Assembly (NCBI GenBank): GCA_009801085.1
Contig: VNWV01000032.1
Coordinates: 1 to 64,000, forward strand
From: Lasiodiplodia sp. COLG20
Taxonomy: Eukaryota; Ascomycota; Dothideomycetes; Botryosphaeriales; Botryosphaeriaceae
Direction of reading: 5' to 3'
Length of the DNA: 64,000 bases
The notes beneath the pieces are model-generated. The model worked only from the letters and a program-made list of their open reading frames with translations. It was not told the DNA's origin and searched no databases. Of the stretch, positions 56,027-64,000 are shown one piece after another (position 1 is the first letter of the stretch; each line of letters begins with the position of its first letter). A program made the translations under genes and the position numbers.

Positions 56027-57090
56027 TCAGAAGTCCTTCGGCGCGGTCCCCTTCAGCAACTCCGGGTTTAGCGCATAGATGGGATCAAGCTGCTCGAGAT
56101 AGCCGCAAGCCGGCTCGCTCATGGAATAGCCGATGAATTCCTGAATTGGCCGGTCGTAACCCTTGACCACGTCCTTCGGCACAGCAAGAAATTGGTTCTC
56201 CTCTTGCCGCAAGTAGCCGCGCACTACAAAGGTGGAGAAGAGCATCCGCCTCTGATCCTTGGTGATATTGTCGCCGCCACCGTGATACGCAGACGCCAGC
56301 ATGATGAATGCGTCCCCCTTCTCCATGTCGGCAAAGATGCATTGATTCACCCGCGGTGGCGTGTCGCGGCCGGTGCCCCTTGAAGATTACAGTGAGTAAA
56401 TGCAACCCAGAGAGCTTGCGTGAACATGACTTACCAAAGATGGCTGCGAGGAATGAATTGCGTTCCGCCGTTCTCCTTTGTCACCCGCGACCCGGCCACG
56501 AAGAGCCCCACGGCCGTCTCGCGGTTTCGATCACGCTCGTCGTCCCATTCCTCGATCTCGGTATGGTGATTGTGGCTGATGTAGTCATCCCTATGCAGAG
56601 GCTGCGCCTTTCCTCCCGGCCCGATTCTCATTGCCGTGCATGAGTGAACGTAGGGCTTTGACACGGACTCCTTCTTCGTGTCACCCCACCAGAACCGGCT
56701 CCGAGTGGTGAGAAAGTGCGCGCAAACCGCCTGGTAGAGAGGATGCATCAATTGCGTCTTGGTGTAAGTCGGGCTTCTGGCTATCAAGGATGGTGCACGC
56801 TGCGTCTCCTCTAACGTGGTGGTACAAGATCATTACATGAGCAAGCACTTTTCGCAAATACTGATGGAGACTCGAGACTCACTGGGGAAGAAAGCGCCCT
56901 CCCATTCGACGTCAGCATCGAGGCGTTCTTTAACGTCCTCACAAGGCTTGTCGACATCCTCTTCAGAGACCAGGTTCTTGACGAAGACCCCACCATCGCG
57001 CTTGAGAAGATACACAATGTCCTCGAGAGGGGCGTCCGCAGGCACCTTCTGGACCTCTGGTCCGTACTTTTCAACGCGGGCTGCTGGCAT
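56027..57090 (-). CDS. PhyH-family Fe(II)/2-oxoglutarate dioxygenase
   Basis: Exons 57090-56883, 56810-56435 and 56378-56027 give 311 residues. The metal triad is visible: HxD in AQPLHRDDYISH and the distal histidine in ASAYHGGGDN, with the 2-oxoglutarate-binding arginine just after (DQRRMLFSTFVVRGYLRQEEN). The whole resembles the fungal phytanoyl-CoA-dioxygenase-like group that includes FtmOx1, used for hydroxylation or endoperoxide formation in secondary metabolism. Such proteins also act in primary catabolism, and the substrate is unknown. No peroxisomal signal is seen (ends APKDF). The gene is divergent from the permease at 57.9 kb. Confidence 0.88.
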
Positions 57091-57853
57091 CTTCGGTTTG
57101 AAGCGTGTGTACAGTAATGTGTGAAGTTGCTAGAATATGTCATCTGTCGGAGCGTCGAGTGTCGCATTATATGTACAGAAGTCATTTGGTTCACCACGGG
57201 GAAAGGAAAGGTGGATGTCAAAGCGGAGATTCCGGGGAGACTCTGTTCCACGTGCATTGGTAGTGGGGCTGGATTAGATAGGAACTACAACACATTTTTC
57301 TGGAAGCAATACCTGAATAGGGACTAGAATAAGCTATCGGCACGACCGAGCGCAAGGGATGCTCGATCAGGAACAAGAACGCACTGTTTCCATACCTTCC
57401 AGGAAGAGCATACTAACCAACGTCCCCGGATGCACGAGCCCCTCTTCCGAGCACACCCCACAGGCTTGGCAACTTCGTCATTCGGTGAATCTCGGATGTA
57501 TCCTCCGCCAAGAAATCTCATCTACCCACACACTTTATCTTGAGTTTCATCGCAAGCTCGCATTTCGATTTGGTCGATGCCAAATTGGGAACTGCACTGA
57601 CTTTTTGTTATCTACCTTTCCCGATGGTTGGAGGATATTCAGAGTAAGATGCTACATTAGGTATTCATTGCATGATAAGGGTGGTATCGGACAGATACTA
57701 TCTCCGAAATATGCAACACGCTATCCTGCGAACCCCGCAGTGCAGGGTCTTGATAACTGCGATGCGATAATGTACTCAACTCACTCTTAATAAAGCCCGC
57801 CATAGGGCTCTGAAGCAAGAAACCATGGAAAATTTACTCAGACTATTTTCACA
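57091..57853. other. Divergent intergenic region between dioxygenase and permease genes
   Basis: It presumably contains both promoters. An open frame at about 57359-57790 shows no family and no codon bias and is not called. No repeats stand out. Confidence 0.4.
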
Positions 57854-59583
57854 ATGCTGCCACAACAGTCGGTCGAACATTCACCCCCGAAGAAACCGTC
57901 ATGCAATGTGCAAGGCGAACTATGCGGTAGCATAATTGAAGGCTCTGTTCATGATTTTGCGAATCTCAATGATGATGAGATACTCAGAGCAAATGGGCAT
58001 GAGGCTGCCATGCCCCGGCAATTCAAATGGATCTCTGCTTTGGGGCTTGGCTTCTCCATCACGAATTCTTGGGTCGGGTACTTGGTAAGCACTTCCATAA
58101 TTCGTTGCGGAAGCATGTACTAAGCAATTCATCTACAGAGTGTCTTCGGCCAGAACCTTGTCTACGGAGGACCCCAAGTCTGCATATTTGGTCTACTTGT
58201 TGCGTTTGTCGTACAGTCCATCGTAACTCTGGGATTGAGTGAGTTGGCATCCGCATTTCCAGTAAGTCTTCAAGGCAGGAAATATTTATGATTAGGCTTC
58301 ATTGACTCCAACCTCAGACGAGTGGTGGACAATACCATTTTTGCTATGTTTTGAGCCCAGACAAAACCAAGCGTTTTGCCGCATACGTCATCGGCTGGAT
58401 GTCTACCATATCATGGTGTATTGTGACGTATGCGGTTTCTCACATTGCAAATGTTTGCTTTTACTAACGCTTTGCTAGCTGCTCTGGAATTTCCCTAGCT
58501 GCAACGTCTCTACTAGGCACAAGCGGGTGGGATTCAGGAACAGCTTGGCTACTGGGCATTACGAATGCCATGTACGCTTTCGGCGGAACTGACGGAGGTA
58601 ACCCAGAGCCTCTTCCCCCATTAAAATTGTATGTGCTAACTGAACAAGCTATCCACATCAGTGAAGAGATATTACACCCTGGAAAACATGTTCCCCAAGT
58701 GATGTGCATGACTATGGTAATAGGGCTTTGCACTTGCTTTCCACTTTTACTGGTCTTGATGTTCGGTATGAGTGATCTGACGGCTGTCAACAACTCTGCG
58801 TTGCCGAGCATCGAAATAGTCTACCAGGTGTACGTCAGTGCAAATCGTAGTATCATCATAATAATACTGACAGAGAAGCAGGACCGGTAATAGATACGTG
58901 ACCATGTTTCTGTTCGTTTGGCTTTTGGTGGTCTATGTTAGTAAGTGCCACCTGCTTCTCGCTACATGTTTCATCTTGATTAACTCTACGTACAGTCTGC
59001 CTTCCTGCACAGTGGGTGACATGTGGTAGAATGACGTGGGCTTTTGCTCGAGATGTATGTCGAACAATGTGGCGAAATTGTAGTGGTATATGGCTAACAC
59101 ATCTATGATCTACCGTAGGGTGGGCTTCCATATTCTACTTACTTCTCTGTTGTAGATGCTCGATTCGGCTTCCCCATTCGGACCATTGTCGCTGCCTTTA
59201 TCTTCGTTATTCTATATGGACTCCTGTACCTGGCTTCCACGACGGCATTCAACTCCATCGTTACCTCAGCCGTGCTGTTCTTGAACATCACTTATGTCGT
59301 ACCCCAAGGGATCCTTCTCTCAAGAGGCCGGAAAAATGCCCTTCCACCTCGGTACCTCAACTTGGGCTGGATTGGCCATTTTTGTAACATCTTTTCTGTT
59401 CTTTGGATCATAGTTCTGGGAGCCTTCATCTGCTTCCCGCCTGTTTTACCTGTGACTATCGGGTCTATGAATTACACAAGCGTTGTACTCGTGGGTCTTT
59501 TTGCTATGATTATTGGGGCATGGTTCAGGTTCGGAAAACATGAATTTGAAGGCCCCCACATCAGTTCGACCTTGCAGTCATAG
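57854..59583 (+). CDS. APC-family permease (choline/GABA/amino acid permease type)
   Basis: Eight exons (57854-58084, 58139-58261, 58318-58427, 58479-58597, 58649-58829, 58882-58940, 58996-59054, 59119-59583), two only 59 nt long, keep phase and give about 448 residues. This is somewhat short for the family's 500-530. Features are QFKWISALGLGFSITNSWVGYL, GGPQVCIFGLLVAFVVQSIVTLGLSELASAFPTSGGQYHF, AAYVIGWMSTISW, MYAFGGTDGAIHISEE, PAQWVTCGRMTWAFARDGGLPYS and a hydrophobic C-terminal third. This order is that of fungal choline/GABA/uga4-like permeases. It probably imports an amine or amino acid, in keeping with the copper amine oxidase nearby. The number and size of introns make the middle of the model less certain. 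Confidence 0.85.
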
Positions 59584-60245
59584 AAATATCATCGCGGTCT
59601 GCTCTACTTCTGGCAGATGACGCTTCAAATATGGGTGCGTGCAATGATAATAATCTACCCCTCGGTGGACAGTCTCCTCTGGCAATTGTGCAATCAGAAA
59701 AGAACAATAATAATATTTGAGGTTATCTTGCCATAATCAGCCAATAGAAGCACTTCCAGCTCCAGTGACACAAATTTCCAAGACATGCTGTTTTATGAGA
59801 GCTATGCTGACGGTAGCATTGCGCCAAAACAGTAGTGTAAGTGCAAGATCCACCTCGATATGGTATAGCGGCAATAGACTTAAGACAGCTGTATCTCTTC
59901 ACCAACACGGAGAAAGGGTAGAATTGTCTATCGATACGTATAAAGTATCAGATGGTATCTGTGCTATCCCCGCTAAATCCGAGTCTCTGACCGTCTATGC
60001 CGTTCAACGGAGTCTCCGTTGCGGAGACCTTAACGCCGTAAGTCATCTTATCTCCGGGTACCAACACCATAAGCCCTAATGCAGAACGGATTCGAAGTGA
60101 GGAACACGCATCCTGAAGGATGAATGATGCGGAAGAGCATCGATACGTAGAGCAGACAAATCTTCATGTCTCGTTCGTCTCAAGAAATCCCAAATCACCG
60201 ATACATACTATTTCCTGCAGGACTGCATGAGAAGGCGTCCTCATC
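59584..60245. other. Intergenic
   Basis: This spans the permease 3' region and the MDR reductase promoter. A short self-complementary segment (GGAGTCTCCGTTGCGGAGACC, near 60010-60030) could form a hairpin. No gene is supported. Confidence 0.4.
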
Positions 60246-61521
60246 ATGGCTAAACCTGCCAATATTGCTGCCTTCCTCACGGCTGAAAAGGCCTATCCGC
60301 TGGAAGTCCGGGAATCTCCCTACCCCACGCCTGCCAAGGACGAAGTAGTCATCAAAACAGCTGCAGTCGCCATCAATCCTGTCGAGTAATTCAGGCCCTC
60401 CCCTTTTAACCCAAGACTACTAGATCTCTAATGTACCATGTATAGCTTGATTGTGCAAGGTACGGCCATGGTTGCCTTTGCATACCCCTGGATTCTCGGG
60501 TAAGCCAACCACAATGCCTGCCTGCCTGCCTCTTCTTCCCTCCCCTCGCCCCCATCTTACCATTCGTTCCCGCTCACCACACCTCCTCGCTCATAACGCC
60601 ACGGCGCATTGCTAACCTCCTCGCAGCCGCGACTGCGCCGGCACCATCGTCGCCGTCGGCCCGGCCCAAAACACGCACCGCATCGGCGACCGCGTCCTCG
60701 GCCTCGCCGTCGGCTTCGCCACGAAAGACTCCTCCTGCAGCGCCTTCCAGGCCTACGTCAAGCTTTCGCCACCCCTCGTCACGAAGATACCGCCGGCGAT
60801 TTCCTTCGTCGACGCAGCCGTGCTGCCGCTCGGCACGGCCACGGCGGCCGCGGGTCTTTTTGAAGACTACCTGCTGGGGCTGCGGCTCCCTTCGTCAACG
60901 CCGCCATCGCGTGAGATCGAGGCTGAGCCAGGCATGGCGAAGAGCGAGTGCGAGGCGGTGTTAGTGTGGGGGGCGGGGAGCAGCGTGGGCAGCTGCGCCG
61001 ACCAGCTCGCGGTGCAGGCTGGTTACGTCGTGCTGGCGACGGCGTCTCCGGCGAACTTTTCGTATGTGCGGGACCGGCTGGGCGCTGCGGCCGTATTTGA
61101 CTACAAGGGCGCGGGAGCTGTTGAAGAGATCGTGCGGGCTGTGGAAGAGGGCCGGTACAGACTCGCTGGAGTCTTCGATGCGGTGGGTGGGGACGGCGCG
61201 GTCGAGAATTGCGTCGAGATTATGGCTATGGTACGCAAGGGGAGCGGATTAGTGTGCATAGTGAGGCCGCTACCGGACGGGTTGAGCGAGAAGTTGCCGG
61301 AGGGTGTGCAGTGCGGGCAAGTCATGGCGAGTGAGATCAGGAACACGCCGGTTGGCCCTGCCATATTTGAACAACTTTTGCCGAAGGCTCTGGAGGACGG
61401 TCGATTCAAGTGCTTGCCTAGACCAGAAATCGTTGGAGAGGGGCTGCAAAGCTTGCAAAAGGGGTTGGATAAATTGAAAGCAGGGGTTTCGGCGAAGAAG
61501 CTGGTAGTCGTCATGCCGTAG
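60246..61521 (+). CDS. Zinc-free medium-chain dehydrogenase/reductase (ToxD/enoyl reductase-like)
   Basis: Exons 60246-60385, 60446-60499 and 60627-61521 give 362 residues. The N-terminal GroES-like fold (VVIKTAAVAINPV, RDCAGTIVAVGP, HRIGDRVLGLAV) and the nucleotide motif VLVWGAGSSVGSCADQLAVQAGY with GVFDAVGGDGAVENC mark the quinone-oxidoreductase/ToxD-like branch. It lacks zinc ligands. Members reduce carbon-carbon double bonds with NADPH, and several are trans-acting enoyl reductases of polyketide clusters. Here there is no core synthase in view. It is convergent with the P450 gene. The second exon is only 54 nt. Confidence 0.88.
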
Positions 61522-61693
61522 CGTTGAATAGCTGTGCCGATTTTCTACAATCACAGTACCAGAATTATATGATAGGCGCACAGTAGCTATAGAATAAAAT
61601 AGACTATCATATAATGATTGCGTAGGATTCGCCTAATTTAGACCAGAAACACTAGAGCACCATCCACGATGCAGATACTATATGCAACTATAC

Positions 61694-63504
61694 TCATAAG
61701 TTGGTAGTATCCCGAACCTTAGCCGTGACCTTGATGTTCTGCTGTTTCACAAACCAAACATTGTGCGTGGTCGGCTCTTGATTCGGGTCCACCAGGGAAA
61801 GATCAAAGTGTCGAACCAGATGCGGAATCACCTTCGAGATCTCCATAAGAGCAATGTTCTTCCCTATGCAAGTTCTCGACCCGTGACCAAACTGTTCAAC
61901 GAATTAAAACTGCTTTGGACTTCTGGATTGAGATTGGATCTTACCGGCAGCCAGTACCTGTCCAGAGCTTGTTGTGCTTCTTTGCTGACTAGCCAGCGCT
62001 CTGGTCTAAATTCGTGCGCATCTTGGCCGAATACCTGTTTGTTGTAATGCGCAACCCATGTGTTGACGCCTACGACTGTCTGTCCTCTCTTTCAGTATGC
62101 ATAACAACAGAATACGAGAAATGTGGTGCATACCCCTTCTGGAAAGAAATGACCCGAGATTGTAGCTCCTCCTTTGGGAACCACTCGACTGAGAGGAAGG
62201 CCTGTGGCAGGATGTATCCTTAAAGCTTCTTTGATGGCGGCCTGTAAATATGGCATATCCTGTGAATCGGCAAATGTGATCGCCTTATCAATTCCCCTTC
62301 TTGAATACATTTCGTCGACCTCCGCCCGCAGCTTTCAATCCATCATGTCAGTACATCCTTGATCCAAAAGAACTTGAGACGCACCTTGGCCAGAGCATGC
62401 TGGTTTTTGAGAAGGCACCACATGATACTTGTAAGGCTGATGCTTGACGTATCACTTCCAGCAAACACATTCATCATGCAAATGCCTAGGACGTCAGTTT
62501 CCGAAAGCTTCTCTGGATTTTCCTGGTGGATCCGCAAAGCTTTTGCTAAGAAGGTCTCGCCCTCCACATTTTTCTTGTAAGATTGCACCTGCTCGGTGGC
62601 GAATTTGGCGACTTTCTGAAAACCGTTTGCTCCAAGCATATTTACCATCTTGAAGAGGACCGGATGCGTCTCAGGGAAGACACCGACACGGGCCGAATAC
62701 AACAGAAAATTGTCCAGTCCATCGATGATGTTTAGTGGATCATTGCCGGCATCAAGAAAGCCAAAACGCTTCGAGACCTGTCGTAAGTGTCAGCCCAGTA
62801 GCTTCGATGCTCTTGAGGAACTTGACGTACCGATATCTCCCCGATCGTGTCAAAAGCGAAACACTGCAGCCACCACTGCAGGTCAAATGTTGTCCCAGAT
62901 CTTGAGAGAATCAGCAATTCATGATTTTGCGAAGTTGCGGGATTTCAATACATACCGCGAAAAGTCCTTCAGTCTGTCCACTAAAAAGTCCGCGCAGTGA
63001 TCTACCGCCTGCTCCATCGTCACCAACGTCGACATTGAGTACAGTGACGCAAATTTCCGTCTTTCGACCGCATGAGACTTTGGATTCGAGTCTGAAAATA
63101 GGTTTGCCTGGTGCGGAACCCCGCTTGCCGAGTACCAAGGGCCTTTGACGAAGGCTGTTCCGTGCCCGTAAAGGATTTTCATGGCTTCAGGGTCGTCGAT
63201 TGAGTACTCGTTTGGCGCGATGCGGACAACCGGCCCTAACATGATCAGCCATTGGAATTTACCCGAGCTGGCTTGCCTCGTACATACCGTGCTTTTGATG
63301 CAGATCGATGTTCGTCCATGGAAATGTCCCGGTCCAGACTTCTTTGAAATACCAAAGGCGCGTAAAACGAGCCAGAAAGTGACCAGGTACTGAGCGGAGA
63401 GGGGATCTTATAGCTTGAAGGATCTTGCTGGCGAGCCATACTCCCAGGGCTAAGAAGATAAGGTAAGCTGTAAGCCCCATTGTTCCCGGCAAGCTTATTT
63501 TCAA
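61694..63504 (-). CDS. Cytochrome P450 (pisatin-demethylase-like)
   Basis: Seven exons (63504-63288, 63235-62956, 62900-62831, 62777-62385, 62331-62134, 62079-61945, 61891-61694) stay in phase and give 496 residues. An N-terminal membrane anchor (LTAYLIFLALGVWLASKIL) is followed by KHGPVVRIAPNEYSID, the I-helix MNVFAGSDTSSISLTS, the K-helix IKEALRIHP, FRPERW and the haem-binding FGHGSRTCIGKNIAL. Overall order and the AGSDTSSI sequence fit the pisatin-demethylase group (CYP57-related) of plant-associated and saprotrophic ascomycetes. These ER-bound monooxygenases detoxify phytoalexins or decorate secondary metabolites. The substrate is unknown. An alternative start is the ATG at 63480. Confidence 0.93.
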
Positions 63505-64000
63505 TTAAGGAGCGATGCGAGATAGAGAGTCGGAAAAGACCGCTCCTGCGAGTCTTTGAGAGTTAGATTCGATCCCGAGAAGGAAGTATTAAGCTTATTA
63601 TAGTTGGACTGACGTCGTGCCTACTCGGTTCATCGATTCCGGAGTCCGAGCGTAAAGGGCATGGTCGGGAAAAGAGCATCCGGCCCGGACCTTAAAAGAG
63701 ACCGCGACCAGTGAACGCTGCGGCATTTCATTTTTTGTTTCATCGTGCAGAATTTACGGGGAAGATCTCTCCAACCCCACCTGCGATCGACTTCTGATGC
63801 CTGCTTTGTGCGGGGTATTTCTGCTTTCGGCCCATCATATAAATCCGACTCGGCCGAAACATGTTCACCAAAACTACCAATTATGTGCTTCAATGAGCAC
63901 ATCATACTCCACTCAAAGCAGGTAGTACTCTACTGATTTCATTGTTGCATGCTGATTATACCTGATGTAGTATACAATGCGAGGAGACTCAAAATATCAT
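63505..64000. other. Right-edge intergenic region with P450 promoter
   Basis: Upstream of the P450 gene to the window end. No gene is visible; a next gene may begin beyond the edge. Confidence 0.4.

Noticed and set aside
57359..57790. 143-codon open frame between dioxygenase and permease genes
   Set aside because: No recognisable domain, no codon bias and no promoter signals; likely chance.
60515..60545. GCCT tandem run in the second intron of the MDR gene, considered as a microsatellite
   Set aside because: Only a few units (TGCCTGCCTGCC) inside an intron; too short to list as a repeat.
1..64000. CRISPR arrays, prokaryotic operons, tRNA or rRNA genes
   Set aside because: Spliced genes show a eukaryotic genome; no regularly spaced repeats, and no cloverleaf or rRNA-like sequence could be recognised by eye.

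Overview
This window reads as chromosomal DNA of a filamentous ascomycete (Pezizomycotina). The coding regions are GC-rich and split by short introns of about 45-105 nt with GT..AG ends and CTRAY branch points. The families are typical of these fungi: NoxA, LaeA-like methyltransferase, Zn2Cys6 regulators, an Aspf2/Pra1-like zincophore, tannase/feruloyl esterase and pisatin-demethylase-like P450. Some gene-poor AT-rich stretches and one decayed gene suggest repeat-induced mutation. No bacterial, viral or CRISPR features were seen. Exon limits were set by hand from splice signals, reading phase and family similarity, and all are predictions. The genus cannot be fixed from the sequence alone.

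Layout. 0-5.5 kb: a membrane-anchored kelch protein (cut by the left edge) and a repeat-bearing cell-surface protein, both minus strand. 8.2-11.5 kb: the NADPH oxidase NoxA and a LaeA-like methyltransferase. 12.0-16.1 kb: a zinc-acquisition pair, a secreted Pra1/Aspf2-like zincophore divergent from a ZIP zinc transporter, sharing a promoter with CAAGGT (ZafA-type) and GCCAAG (PacC-type) sites. 18.0-19.1 kb: a PRISE-type reductase pseudogene. 20.1-21.6 kb: a secreted-looking amidohydrolase. 22.2-30.5 kb: a likely carbon-source module, with a polyol dehydrogenase, a Zn2Cys6 regulator and an MFS sugar transporter whose promoters share a TCCG-N-CGGA element, followed by a tannase/feruloyl esterase.

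33.2-50.7 kb is the most interesting part. It holds proline dehydrogenase, a P5C-reductase-like protein, an orphan membrane protein, P5C dehydrogenase, an FAD-dependent amine oxidase, a Zn2Cys6 regulator, a DapA-family lyase/deaminase, an amino acid transporter, a proline-racemase-family hydroxyproline epimerase and a short-chain dehydrogenase. Together these resemble the fungal proline-utilisation (prn) cluster joined to the bacterial-type trans-4-hydroxyproline route: epimerase, then D-hydroxyproline oxidase, then deaminase, then aldehyde dehydrogenase to 2-oxoglutarate. Several promoters here carry CGG/CCG dyads of the kind Zn2Cys6 proteins bind.

52.0-63.5 kb: a copper amine oxidase, a second FabG-like SDR, a PhyH-type 2-oxoglutarate dioxygenase, an APC-family permease, an MDR-family reductase and a P450. 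This looks like amine catabolism grading into tailoring enzymes of a possible secondary-metabolite locus that may continue past the right edge.
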